Assembly: GCA_945902075.1 (NCBI GenBank)
Contig: CAMDMA010000009.1
Span: 1 to 64,000 of the forward strand
DNA from: Candidatus Kuenenia stuttgartensis
GTDB lineage: Bacteria > Planctomycetota > Phycisphaerae > Phycisphaerales > SM1A02
Reading direction: 5' to 3'
Length of the DNA: 64,000 bases
Notes under the pieces: generated by a model
Told to the model about the DNA's origin: nothing
Databases searched by the model: none
Seen by the model: only the letters and a program-made list of their open reading frames with translations
Part shown: piece by piece, positions 37,266 through 46,834 of the stretch
Position numbering within the stretch: position 1 is the first letter of the stretch
Layout: the number at the start of each line of letters is the position of its first letter
Made by a program: the position numbers and the translations under genes

Positions 37266-38677
37266 CCGGCCGCTGTTCTTTTCATCGCGCCTCGCGAGTG
37301 GATGTTTCGGCGGAGGAACTCGGGCGTTGGCACTTCCGTGCCGGTGCGATCCACCGACTCATCCCACCTTGGGAAACGATCCAAGTCGTGCAGGAGGCTG
37401 CTCCCCTCGTCGACGGCGCGCGCGCCGAGATTCATATTCACAAGGGACCGCTGAAGACCGTACTTGTTGCGGTGCATTCTGAGGTTGATCCTCCGCGGCA
37501 ATTCGTGGATACGCAGGAACGGGGGCCGTTTGGATCCTGGCGGCATGTGCATCGGTTCCTTCCCGAGGGCACTGATCGTGCGATGCTTGAGGACTCCATT
37601 CGCTTTGATCCGCCGCTTGGCGCGATTGGCCGACTGGTGGTGAATCCACTTTTACAGCGCGAACTCGCGCGGCAGTTTGCGTTTCGGCATGCTCGTACGC
37701 GCGAAGACTTGCGCCGCCATGCGGAAGTCGCCGCCCGCTTCGGCGCGCGGACGCTGCGGTTTGGTGTGACTGGTGCAGGCGGACTCGTTGGTCGACAACT
37801 CTGTGCATTTCTCGCGACTGGTGGTCACGAGGTCGTGCGGTTTGTGCGCGGCGAACCTCGCGGCCCTCAGGAGCGTCATTGGAATCCAAGCGATCCGGAG
37901 CACGGTGTCGAAACACGCATGATTGAGGATCTCGATGTGATTGTTCACCTCGCCGGTGAACCAATTGCGGAGGGACGTTGGACCGCTGCGCGCAAACGCA
38001 TCATTCTCGAAAGTCGCACCAAGGGAACCGCTGCTTTGGCGCGTGCGATCTCGCGTGCTGAGCGAAAGCCTGAGGCATTTCTTTCCGCAAGTGCGATTGG
38101 CTACTACGGCAGCCGCGGTGAGGAGTGGATGGATGAACGCAGCGCACCAGGTACAGGGTTTCTTCCGGATGTTGTTTGCGCTTGGGAGGATGCCACGGTC
38201 GCCGCGCGAGATGCCGGCGTTCGCACTGCACATCTGCGCTTCGGCGTGATCGTTTCAGCCGCGGGGGGTGCGCTTCGCAAAATGCTCCCCGCGTTTCGGC
38301 TCGGTGCTGGCGGCCCCATTGGTCGTGGTACGCAGGGCATGAGTTGGATCTCGCTCGACGACGCGATTGGCGCGATGTATTTCATTTCTCGCGACGACAC
38401 GATTCGCGGAGCAGTCAACTGTGTTGCGCCGAATGCGCTTGCGCAGCGGGGGTTTGCTGCAGTACTCGGCCGCGTCATCTCGCGACCATCATTCGCACCG
38501 TTGCCTGCGCCCATTGTCCGCCTGCTCTTTGGTGAACTTGGACAGCGTCTCCTACTCGAGGGCGCGTTCGTCCGTCCGACGGTCCTTACGCAGGCCGGTT
38601 TTCGCTTCGCGCATCCTTCGCTTGAACAGGCCCTGCGGCTCGAGCTCGGACGCCTGCACGCAGATGGGATCGATTGA
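37262..38677 (+). CDS. SRPBCC domain fused to TIGR01777-type NAD(P)-binding sugar-epimerase-like protein
   Basis: LRFGVTGAGGLVGRQLCAFLATGGHEVVRFVRG, VHLAGEPIAEGRWTAARKRIILESRTKGTAALA, SASAIGYYGSRG; N-terminal PPWETIQVV SRPBCC-like region. Confidence 0.9.
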   Translation: MTGRCSFHRASRVDVSAEELGRWHFRAGAIHRLIPPWETIQVVQEAAPLVDGARAEIHIHKGPLKTVLVAVHSEVDPPRQFVDTQERGPFGSWRHVHRFLPEGTDRAMLEDSIRFDPPLGAIGRLVVNPLLQRELARQFAFRHARTREDLRRHAEVAARFGARTLRFGVTGAGGLVGRQLCAFLATGGHEVVRFVRGEPRGPQERHWNPSDPEHGVETRMIEDLDVIVHLAGEPIAEGRWTAARKRIILESRTKGTAALARAISRAERKPEAFLSASAIGYYGSRGEEWMDERSAPGTGFLPDVVCAWEDATVAARDAGVRTAHLRFGVIVSAAGGALRKMLPAFRLGAGGPIGRGTQGMSWISLDDAIGAMYFISRDDTIRGAVNCVAPNALAQRGFAAVLGRVISRPSFAPLPAPIVRLLFGELGQRLLLEGAFVRPTVLTQAGFRFAHPSLEQALRLELGRLHADGID

Positions 38678-38678
38678 T

Positions 38679-40118
38679 ATGACGACACGAAGTATTTGGT
38701 GGATTCGCCGTGATCTGCGCTTGGATGACAATCCAGCGCTGCTTCGTGCGGCTCGGTCTGAGGAAGTGCTCCCGGTCTACATCCACACCGCGAGCGAGGG
38801 TGGCGCGTGGCCGATGGGTGCGGCGCAGCGCTGGTGGTTCGCGCGCAGTCTCGCCGCTCATGCAGCGCAACTCGAGGCGCTTGGATCACGCCTTGTCATC
38901 CTGGAGGGTGAAGCGGAGAAGGTTCTCGTCGAGCTCTGTCGAAAATTTGAAGTCAGCGAGGTTGTATGGACGCGGCGCTTCGAGCCCTCGGCACTTGCCG
39001 AGGAGCGGCGTGTGGAAGGCGCGCTCGATGCGGTCGGAACCGCTTGGTCGGCGTTTCACGGGAACCATCTCTTTGACCCTGAGGAAGTGGCGACGAAGGA
39101 AGGCAAGCCCTATCAGGTGTACACGCCGTTTGCGCGGAACTGCCGCGGTCGTGGAATCCCGTCCCAACCAAAGGCTGCTCCGCGCGCGCTTCCCTCGGTT
39201 TCTGGGGCACCGGCGGGTCATACCATTGCAACTCTTGGGCTCGAGCCGTCGATCGACTGGGCTGAGGGGTTTCGGGCGTCATGGATGCCGGGCGAGCGCA
39301 CGGCGCGCACGCGGCTCGATCGCTTCGCCGCAGATGCACTCTCGGCATATCCGACAGGGCGGGATGATCCTTCCGAGGATGGATCGTCATTGATGTCACC
39401 GCACCTTGCCTTTGGCGAAATCGGTATTCGTCGACTTTGGCATGTTGCTGCCGCGGCGACCAGCTCGCCGCTTGAGAGTACGGAGAAGTTTCACGCGGAA
39501 CTTCTGTGGCGTGAGTTTGCGACGCATGTCCTCTACCACTTTCCCAAAACAGATCTTGCGCCATTACGTCCCGATTATGCGCGCTTCCCGTGGCGCGACG
39601 ATGCTCCGGGGCTGCGCGCGTGGCAGCGCGGGCAAACAGGCTATCCACTCGTCGATGCTGGTATGCGTCAGTTGTGGCGGACGGGATGGATGCACAACCG
39701 CGTGCGCATGGTTGTCGCGAGTTTTCTCGTGAAGCATCTCCTGCTGCCATGGCAGGAAGGTGCCAAGTGGTTTTGGGACACGCTTGTTGACGCAGATCTT
39801 GCCAGTAATTCGCTTGGATGGCAGTGGGCAGCCGGAAGTGGCGCTGATGCCGCGCCATATTTCCGTATTTTCAACCCGACGTCGCAAGCGGAGAAGTTCG
39901 ATAGTGACGCGGCCTACATCAAGCGTTGGGTTCCTGAGCTCGCTGGTCTACCGGCTTCAGCAGCGATTGCACCGTGGGACGCGCCGCCACTGGTGCTTCA
40001 TGCAGGCGGCGTGCGACTGGGCGACAACTACCCGAACCGCATCGTCGATCATGTTCTTGCGCGCGAGCGTGCGCTCAAGGCGCTGACGGCGGTCAGCCGC
40101 AAGGCGTCGCCGACTTGA
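38679..40118 (+). CDS. phrB: Class I deoxyribodipyrimidine photolyase
   Basis: IWWIRRDLRLDDNPALLRAA, LLWREFATHVLYHFP, DAGMRQLWRTGWMHNRVRMVVASFLVKHLL, YIKRWVPEL. Confidence 0.95.
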   Translation: MTTRSIWWIRRDLRLDDNPALLRAARSEEVLPVYIHTASEGGAWPMGAAQRWWFARSLAAHAAQLEALGSRLVILEGEAEKVLVELCRKFEVSEVVWTRRFEPSALAEERRVEGALDAVGTAWSAFHGNHLFDPEEVATKEGKPYQVYTPFARNCRGRGIPSQPKAAPRALPSVSGAPAGHTIATLGLEPSIDWAEGFRASWMPGERTARTRLDRFAADALSAYPTGRDDPSEDGSSLMSPHLAFGEIGIRRLWHVAAAATSSPLESTEKFHAELLWREFATHVLYHFPKTDLAPLRPDYARFPWRDDAPGLRAWQRGQTGYPLVDAGMRQLWRTGWMHNRVRMVVASFLVKHLLLPWQEGAKWFWDTLVDADLASNSLGWQWAAGSGADAAPYFRIFNPTSQAEKFDSDAAYIKRWVPELAGLPASAAIAPWDAPPLVLHAGGVRLGDNYPNRIVDHVLARERALKALTAVSRKASPT

Positions 40119-40139
40119 ACGATGCTCAGAGGCGGAACC

Positions 40140-41414
40140 TCAGATTTTTGAGAGGTTTCTCGTATGTCGCGCGCGAATCCAAGCGACCGCGCCGCCAACG
40201 GCGAGTGCGCCGAGTACAGCTCCAATGAAGTCTGATGTCTCACCACCGAGGGCGTAGGTTGTGAGTCCAATCGCGGGACCGATGAAGTAACCAGCACCCA
40301 CCAGCGCCTCGTGGGTTCCGCCCGCTTCGACTTCCGCTCGACCAACTGCAAGCCCGTAGTAAATCGCACTGTAATAGATAGCACCTTGACCAAGACCAAG
40401 GGCAGTGAGTCCGGTGATGAGCACGGCTTCATTCGGCGCAGAAACAGCAAGGACGAAGCCGAGCGCAAGTAGTACGCCAGCAACCATCAACGAAGCGCCG
40501 CGACCATGCCAAAACGCACTTCGCCAAAGGACAAGTACCGCAACAAGTCGCGCGATGTGCCACGTTGATGAAATGGGTGCCTGCATTCCTTCGCTTGTTC
40601 CGAGTTCGCCGAACAAGTACGGCAAAATCGGGGCGAGTGCGCCAATGACGAGGTATCCCATTGGATGAAGCACGCGCGACGCGCTGAGGAGAGGTCGATA
40701 CGACGAGGGGACGTGTCGCGATTGCTCGTCGTGGTGGTGCGTTGCGGGGTGCGAGGGAAATTGAGCGAGAAACGCCATCGCGAGCAGATTGATGGGAAGG
40801 AGCGAAGGAATCGCCCATTGGGTCAGCCCGTACTTTTGGAGCGGACCTGCGAGCGCGAGTCCGATCGCTGTTGCGGCCATCCATGATGCGTTCCACCATC
40901 CAATCGTGCTCCGCATATCGCGGCCGTGGCGACCGGACGCGAGGAAGTGCTGCACGATCGGCCATTGCAGCGCACCCAGAGAAGTCATGACGACCGCGGT
41001 CATCCACAAAACGGCAACGTGCGGAAAAATCATGACCAGTGGCGCGAGCGCAGCCTGCACGCCGAGGATGACACCAAGCGCGCTGCGAGGCGACATGTGC
41101 CGTTCTAGTCCACGCACGATTGGCCCGGCTAGGACGGCGACTGCTGTGTAAAGCACGCCGTTGACGAACGCAAGAATGAGACTGTCGCGCGCAGTAAAGC
41201 CGTACTCAAGCTTCGCGATGAAGTAGATGGCGTTCCACAGTACTCCCGTTCCAAGCGAGCAGAGAAAGGTCAGTCCGGCGATTGGAATCGCGCGAACAAG
41301 CATCGTGTGGCCCGCATCACCATGGAGTCCATTGACGCCCGCGACCGCTGCGCCATGTTCAGTTCGGATATCCAATTGGTGCTCGCGGGGGCGTTCGCGT
41401 GGGGCTTCGGGCAT
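40140..41414 (-). CDS. Major facilitator superfamily transporter
   Basis: About 12 hydrophobic segments; LVRAIPIAGLTFLCSLGTGVLWNAIYF... start position uncertain. Confidence 0.75.
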   Translation of the reverse strand: MPEAPRERPREHQLDIRTEHGAAVAGVNGLHGDAGHTMLVRAIPIAGLTFLCSLGTGVLWNAIYFIAKLEYGFTARDSLILAFVNGVLYTAVAVLAGPIVRGLERHMSPRSALGVILGVQAALAPLVMIFPHVAVLWMTAVVMTSLGALQWPIVQHFLASGRHGRDMRSTIGWWNASWMAATAIGLALAGPLQKYGLTQWAIPSLLPINLLAMAFLAQFPSHPATHHHDEQSRHVPSSYRPLLSASRVLHPMGYLVIGALAPILPYLFGELGTSEGMQAPISSTWHIARLVAVLVLWRSAFWHGRGASLMVAGVLLALGFVLAVSAPNEAVLITGLTALGLGQGAIYYSAIYYGLAVGRAEVEAGGTHEALVGAGYFIGPAIGLTTYALGGETSDFIGAVLGALAVGGAVAWIRARHTRNLSKI

Positions 41415-41475
41415 TGGCGGAAAGTGTACGGGCCGCCATCGTGCTACACTCCGCGCCGGCGGATTGTCGCCGATT

Positions 41476-41549
41476 GTCCGCGTAGCTCAATTGGATAGAG
41501 CGTTGCCCTCCGAAGGCAAAGGTTGCAGGTTCGAGCCCCGCCGTGGACG
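41476..41549 (+). tRNA. tRNA-Arg (CCG)
   Basis: Acceptor GTCCGCG/CGTGGAC, anticodon loop CTCCGAA, GGTTCGAGCCC T-arm; CCA not encoded. Confidence 0.95.
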
Positions 41550-41563
41550 TTGAGACAGCGCAT

Positions 41564-41588
41564 AGACCCCGTGGAAACGGGGTCTTTT
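41564..41588 (+). terminator. Rho-independent terminator after tRNA-Arg
   Basis: agaccccgt-ggaa-acggggtct tttt. Confidence 0.85.
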
Positions 41589-41642
41589 CATGGCCGCACG
41601 CCGCGCCAGAGACACAGCAACAAACTCGAACCGGAGCATGAC

Positions 41643-41930
41643 ATGACAATCGCAGAACTCCAACAGTTGATTCGCGACAAGTACTTTGCAACCGACAACG
41701 CGCGCGGTGCACCTGGCACCTATCTGTGGTTTGTGGAGGAGGTCGGCGAACTGGCCCACGCGATTGCCAATCGGGAGCGCGGCAAGCTTGATCGAGAGAA
41801 CCTCGAAGAAGAGTTTGCCGATGTCATTGCGTGGCTCGCGACGCTTGCGAACATTTGCGAGGTCGATCTAACGAGGGCGATCGCGAACAAATATGTCAAG
41901 GACGGCGGGCCAGAGGGTTTCAAGATTTGA
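41643..41930 (+). CDS. MazG-like nucleotide pyrophosphohydrolase
   Basis: TYLWFVEEVGELAHAIAN and LEEEFADVIAWLATLAN (EExxE / ExxD motifs). Confidence 0.9.
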   Translation: MTIAELQQLIRDKYFATDNARGAPGTYLWFVEEVGELAHAIANRERGKLDRENLEEEFADVIAWLATLANICEVDLTRAIANKYVKDGGPEGFKI

Positions 41931-41980
41931 CGGAAGCGGAGGTTCGCCGTTGCGGTCGAACCGCATCTAGAGAAAAACCC

Positions 41981-42469
41981 ATGACAAGCGATTCAAAATG
42001 TGTGTTCTGTAGCCCATCGAGTGAGCACGCTCCGCGTGCGTATCTTGAGAGTCCGAGGTGGCGTCTGCTGCGGCATGCGGATCCCGTTCCGATCGCCGGT
42101 TGGATGATGATCGCGACGCGCGCACATCGCGCGGGGCTCGATGAGATGGACGCAGAGGAGCAACGCGAACTTGGCCAGATCCTCGCACGAGTCGCAGGAG
42201 CGGTTCGTGCGGTTACTGGCTGCGAGCGGACATACGCAATCACTTTTAATGAGGCCGTCAAACACCTACACATGCATGTGATTCCGCGCCACGCTTCCGA
42301 TGCGTCCACCACGAGCTGGGCACTCGCGGATCGATATCGGTCGACCATGCGCGGCGAGATGGACGCGGCAACGCCACAAGTTGCAGAGCAGGTCGCGCAA
42401 CAGATCGCAGCGCTTGCCGCAGTGTCGCTTGGAGAGTTTGGTTTTGCGCCTCCCGAGGCCAATCGATAG
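41981..42469 (+). CDS. HIT-family protein
   Basis: CVFC start and HLHMHVIPR histidine triad. Confidence 0.88.
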   Translation: MTSDSKCVFCSPSSEHAPRAYLESPRWRLLRHADPVPIAGWMMIATRAHRAGLDEMDAEEQRELGQILARVAGAVRAVTGCERTYAITFNEAVKHLHMHVIPRHASDASTTSWALADRYRSTMRGEMDAATPQVAEQVAQQIAALAAVSLGEFGFAPPEANR

Positions 42470-42525
42470 GGCCACCGAGCTCTGCGCAATGATTCGTAGT
42501 GTGTTCCATCGTCTATCCTGCGACG

Positions 42526-43353
42526 ATGTCGACTACCGCGTTTACAGGCCAGTCAAGAATTCGCTCCGCCTTTCAAACAGCGAAGGAACAGGGGCGGTGT
42601 GCGCTCCTTCCGTTTATCACTGGTGGTTATCCAAGCCTCGAGGCAACGGAGCAGCTCCTGCGCGACTTGCCTCAAGCGGGTGCAGATCTGATCGAGATCG
42701 GATTTCCGTTCTCTGACCCGATCGCCGATGGCCCGATCATTGCAGAATCCATGCACCAAGCGCTGCTCTCTGGCACCACGCCTGATGCTCTCTTCGCTCT
42801 TGTTCAGAAGGTCCGACCCACCGTTCCGATGCTTGCGATGGTGTCCTTCTCGATTGTTGGCCGCATGGGTATCGATCGGTTTCTGCAACGAGCTGTTGAA
42901 GCGGGGTTTTGTGGATTCATCGTTCCCGATGCCGATCCGACGGCGGCTGAGGAAATCGCGCGCAAGGCGGCAACCCTTGGGGCGGGCTTCTGTCCCCTCG
43001 TCTCTCCAACGACGACACATGAGCGGCTCTCGCGCCTCGCAGGTCTTGCAACGGGGTTTGTCTACCTACTTGCGCGCGCGGGCGTGACCGGTGAGCGCAA
43101 TGATGCGCCTGAAATCGCAGACCGTGCGCGGATGGTGCGCGCAGCGACCGACGCACCGATCGCCGCTGGTTTTGGCATATCAACGGCTGCGCACATCAAA
43201 GCCGTAGGCGAGCATGCAGACGGAGCTATCGTGGGCTCTGCAATCGTGCGTGTCATGACCGAAGCACATCAGCGCACGCAGTCAGCGTCAGACGCGACGA
43301 ATGCCGCGATCGACTTCGTCTGCCATCTTTCTCGCAAGCCAACAGCAACGTAG
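42526..43353 (+). CDS. trpA: Tryptophan synthase alpha chain
   Basis: LLPFITGGYPSLEAT, GADLIEIGFPFSDPIADGPIIAES, FIVPDADPTAAEE, VYLLARAGVTGER. Confidence 0.96.
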   Translation: MSTTAFTGQSRIRSAFQTAKEQGRCALLPFITGGYPSLEATEQLLRDLPQAGADLIEIGFPFSDPIADGPIIAESMHQALLSGTTPDALFALVQKVRPTVPMLAMVSFSIVGRMGIDRFLQRAVEAGFCGFIVPDADPTAAEEIARKAATLGAGFCPLVSPTTTHERLSRLAGLATGFVYLLARAGVTGERNDAPEIADRARMVRAATDAPIAAGFGISTAAHIKAVGEHADGAIVGSAIVRVMTEAHQRTQSASDATNAAIDFVCHLSRKPTAT

Positions 43354-43431
43354 CCGTGACATCGATTCGCATTCGATCGGACCGAGGCCAGCTTAAGCCG
43401 CCGTTTCGCTTTGCGACTTCGAAGGGACTGT

Positions 43432-44100
43432 TCAGTCATACCGACGCAACACCCCGATCACAACGCCTTGGATCGTGCAATCGTCGACCATGATCGGTGC
43501 AAAATCCGGATTTGCCGGCTGCAGCCGAATGCGGCCGTCTCCCTCTCGAAAAAACGTCTTCAGCGTTGTCTCTCCATTCGGGAGGAGGGCGACCACGCGT
43601 TCCCCGTTTCGCGCGGTGTTGCGCTTGTCGACGAGGACGAAGTCACCGTCGAGAATCCCCTCATCGCGCATCGACATGCCATCGACTTGCAATGCAAAGG
43701 TGTTTCCGCGGCGCCCCTTGCGTGGGCCAAACATCTCCTCAAGCGCAATCGACTCGCTCTGTTCAAACTTCTCGATCGGGTAGCCCGCAGCAACCTTGCC
43801 GACCAGTGGAAAGGTCAGCGTTCCAGCAACCTCCGCGTGCACTTGACGCGCGGGAAGCTCGTCTGTCTCGCCGATGTCCACCGGGAAAGCGAAGTCAGTT
43901 GCTATCGATAAAGAGCGTGCCTTGTTCTTGTCCCGAATCAGCGCGCCCTTGTTGATGAGCGACTCGACGTGCTCGAAGACCGTGACCTTGCTGACGCCGA
44001 GTTGATCGGCGATTTCCTGCATGGTCGGCGAGTAACCCTGGGTTCGCCGAGAATCGTGGATCATCTTGAGTACGCGGAGTTGCTTCGGAGTGAGGTTCAT
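43432..44100 (-). CDS. lexA: LexA repressor
   Basis: MNLTPKQLRVLKMIHDSRRTQGYSPTMQEIADQLGVSKVTVFEHV; VAAG cleavage site, GMSM Ser, TTLK Lys catalytic motifs. Confidence 0.96.
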   Translation of the reverse strand: MNLTPKQLRVLKMIHDSRRTQGYSPTMQEIADQLGVSKVTVFEHVESLINKGALIRDKNKARSLSIATDFAFPVDIGETDELPARQVHAEVAGTLTFPLVGKVAAGYPIEKFEQSESIALEEMFGPRKGRRGNTFALQVDGMSMRDEGILDGDFVLVDKRNTARNGERVVALLPNGETTLKTFFREGDGRIRLQPANPDFAPIMVDDCTIQGVVIGVLRRYD

Positions 44101-44560
44101 CGTTTGTCTCGTCGGAGTGGCTGAGCGGAACACCATGGGCGACATGCGGCTGTTCAACATGATGTTGACCATCGTGTTCACAATGAGCACTGTCGCGAGT
44201 GGTAAAGATTTCGAGGGCGAGTTCGGCGAATCGTTGTGTGCAACGGTCGAAGAACGATCGCAAGCTTTGGCTGCTTCTCGTGCGAATGGCGGTTTTGCTT
44301 GGTGAACCGGAGATCGGTGCGCGTTCGATCGTCGCGCCGACTGCGATGTACTGGCGGGAGTAGTCGCCTCCGGGTCCAAGCACAATGAGCGGCCATCGTG
44401 CGGCTTGTTCGCGTGCGGAAACAAAGGACTGGCGAGAGGGCGAGGTTGTGTTGCTCAATGCAGCGGCAAGCGCGTAGGTTGATGCGCGGGTGGAATGGTT
44501 GCGAAGTTCTGAAGCGCGTGCCGGCGCGGGTACTTGTTGGCGGGTGATGATGCTGTCCAT
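43895..44560 (-). CDS. Hypothetical protein upstream of and overlapping lexA (uncertain)
   Basis: ATG at 44560 preceded by ggggagaag; open for 221 codons; overlaps lexA by 206 nt in another frame. Confidence 0.35.
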   Translation of the reverse strand: MDSIITRQQVPAPARASELRNHSTRASTYALAAALSNTTSPSRQSFVSAREQAARWPLIVLGPGGDYSRQYIAVGATIERAPISGSPSKTAIRTRSSQSLRSFFDRCTQRFAELALEIFTTRDSAHCEHDGQHHVEQPHVAHGVPLSHSDETNDEPHSEATPRTQDDPRFSANPGLLADHAGNRRSTRRQQGHGLRARRVAHQQGRADSGQEQGTLFIDSN

Positions 44561-44767
44561 AGTCGCTTCTCCCCTTTTGAATGGGTGCGAGATCGAAGAA
44601 CATGGTTGCCTTCGATCTTGCTGTGCTGGCCCAAAGCACGCGTTTCCCCCGCGAACTTGGACGCTTTCCAGGATGTGAACTTGTGCCGGGAACTCCGCCC
44701 GGCACCCAAATTTCGTCAAACAGTTGATGTGCGCCAGATTCTGAAGTGCGGCTCCAACCGGACTCGA

Positions 44768-44805
44768 CCACGCACGGTGATCCGACGCACGGTGATCCGA
44801 CGCAC
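44768..44805. repeat. 15-bp tandem repeat (cgcacggtgatccga), about 2.5 copies
   Basis: cgcacggtgatccga cgcacggtgatccga cgcactcg. Confidence 0.85.
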
Positions 44806-45022
44806 TCGCTGAGTGTTCCTCACTTTGAGAGTCGGGCAGATGGTGCATCTTGCGGTTCATCACATGAGGGCCAGAGTGGCGCGCGACCTTCTTCGGCATT
44901 TGTTTGGGTGCTTCGACAAACTTTGTTCGGTCAATGTTCGCCCAAACAGGCGCCTTTCGCAAGTGGGTAGGTCGTGATTCGCGTCGAATCAGGCCTGCTG
45001 CGGGTTTCGGTACCTTTCGGAG

Positions 45023-46195
45023 ATGGACCTTCGACCGCCCGAACCCTTGATCCCTGGCGACCTTGGGGCGCTTTTCCCGCTCGACCGCTCGTACACCTTT
45101 TTGAATCACGGCAGTTTCGGATCGGTGCCCCACGAGGTCTCGGCGCGACAGCAGCAGATCCGGCTCGAGATCGAGGCCCGGCCCATTGAGATGCTCGCTC
45201 GTCGAATGGATGGCTTACTTGGGGACGCGCGGACATCCGTCGCCCGTTTTGTTGGGGTTGATCCGGCGCGCCTTGGCTTCGTCACAAACGCAACAGAAGG
45301 TGTGAACGCGATTCTTCGGTCGATGCGTTGGGAGCGTGGCGACGAGGTGATCGTTCTAGACCATGTGTACAACGCGATGCGGCAATCTCTGCGGCGCCTT
45401 GAGGGCGAGTTTGGAATCCGATTCAGAGAAGTTCGGGTGCCCTTACCGGTTGCAAGTGGTGCCGATTTCACCAGGGAGATCATCAATGCGCTGACAGCGC
45501 GCACGCGGCTTGTTCTCCTCGATCACATTACTAGTCCGACGGCAATCGTCGTTCCAGTTGCCGAAATCGCTGCGTTGCTGCGGTCACGCGACATTTTCCT
45601 ACTTGTCGACGGCGCTCACGCGCCGGGTTCAATTGAGCTTGCGATCGACGCGATCGGCTGCGACGCGTACACCGCGAATTTGCACAAATGGTGTTGTGCT
45701 CCGAAGGGCTGCGCGATCGCGACCGCGAGTCCGGCCTTCGCGCAACGGCTGCATCCACTTGCAACGAGCCATCGTTTTGGCGAGGGGCTCGTCCGGGAGT
45801 TTGATTGGCAGGGGACGCGCGACATGACGCCTTGGCTTACCGCGCCCGCCGCAATTCAATTTTTCGAACGCTTCGGTTGGGATCGCGTCCGTCGGCACAA
45901 TCACGGGATGGCGGTTTGGACGCAGCGACATCTTTGCACGCGTTGGGATGTCGCGCCGTTGACCCCGCTTGATGGCAGTTTGCTTGCAGCGATGGCGGTG
46001 GCATCGGTTCCTGGTGCGGTGCAGCGCCGGTTCAGCTCAGAGGCTGCGCTTCAAGCGCACCTTTATGACGCACACCGCATTGAACTTCCGGTTATCGATT
46101 GGCACGGAAAGTGGCATGTGCGGGTTTCTTGCCATCTTCACACCACTCCGGAGTTGGTCGAGCGGCTTGCGGAAGTCGTGTTGGGATTGGTCTAA
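45023..46195 (+). CDS. Class V aminotransferase (isopenicillin-N-epimerase-like)
   Basis: TFLNHGSFGSVPHEV, FVTNATEGVNAILRS, LVDGAHAPG, YTANLHKW PLP-lysine motif. Confidence 0.92.
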   Translation: MDLRPPEPLIPGDLGALFPLDRSYTFLNHGSFGSVPHEVSARQQQIRLEIEARPIEMLARRMDGLLGDARTSVARFVGVDPARLGFVTNATEGVNAILRSMRWERGDEVIVLDHVYNAMRQSLRRLEGEFGIRFREVRVPLPVASGADFTREIINALTARTRLVLLDHITSPTAIVVPVAEIAALLRSRDIFLLVDGAHAPGSIELAIDAIGCDAYTANLHKWCCAPKGCAIATASPAFAQRLHPLATSHRFGEGLVREFDWQGTRDMTPWLTAPAAIQFFERFGWDRVRRHNHGMAVWTQRHLCTRWDVAPLTPLDGSLLAAMAVASVPGAVQRRFSSEAALQAHLYDAHRIELPVIDWHGKWHVRVSCHLHTTPELVERLAEVVLGLV

Positions 46196-46354
46196 ATCTC
46201 ACAGACTGACAGTTGTGCAAGCCCAAGGTGAGGAGTCTTTGCGGTTTGGCCGCTTCGAACTGAAGCATCGACTGCTGGCATCCGATTTTTCGATGTGCGC
46301 CCTTCCAACTGCATTGCCCACTTCACTGCCCATTGCGGTCTGTTCGTTGGGCGC

Positions 46355-46828
46355 ATGCGCTCCCGTTCGCTCATTGGCTGTTTCGCAACTGGCGCGTTCG
46401 TTTTGTCAGGTTGCGGCGACTCGCCGTGGGAGCAGGGGCCGAGTCAATCTGCGACAGCAATGACTGCAGATCGCACGGTGGAACGCTCGTTTCTTGCCGC
46501 CTCGGCGAGTTTGGGAACTTGGCTTGACGAGCGAAAGTCGGTCGATACTTCGGTCGTCTTTTCTCACGGCATGCTGGTCGTTGAGGCTCCTCGGCTTCGC
46601 GCGCGACATGAGCGTACCGGCTCATCGATTCTCATCACCTCACTCGGACCAGAGCTTCAGCGAAAGGTCGAGGACATCTTGGCAGACCGTATTCCGGTGA
46701 GTGCTGGACTCACGACAAACTTCGCGCTCGGTCGGGCTATTCCTGTGCGTATCGAAAAGCTCGACGTCGACGGAAACCGCACACTCCTTGAAGAAGGCAC
46801 CGTCGCCTTTCTCGAACTCACGCGATAG
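46355..46828 (+). CDS. Putative lipoprotein
   Basis: RSRSLIGCFATGAFVLSGC lipobox; otherwise unrecognised. Confidence 0.6.
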   Translation: MRSRSLIGCFATGAFVLSGCGDSPWEQGPSQSATAMTADRTVERSFLAASASLGTWLDERKSVDTSVVFSHGMLVVEAPRLRARHERTGSSILITSLGPELQRKVEDILADRIPVSAGLTTNFALGRAIPVRIEKLDVDGNRTLLEEGTVAFLELTR

Positions 46829-46834
46829 CGGCAT

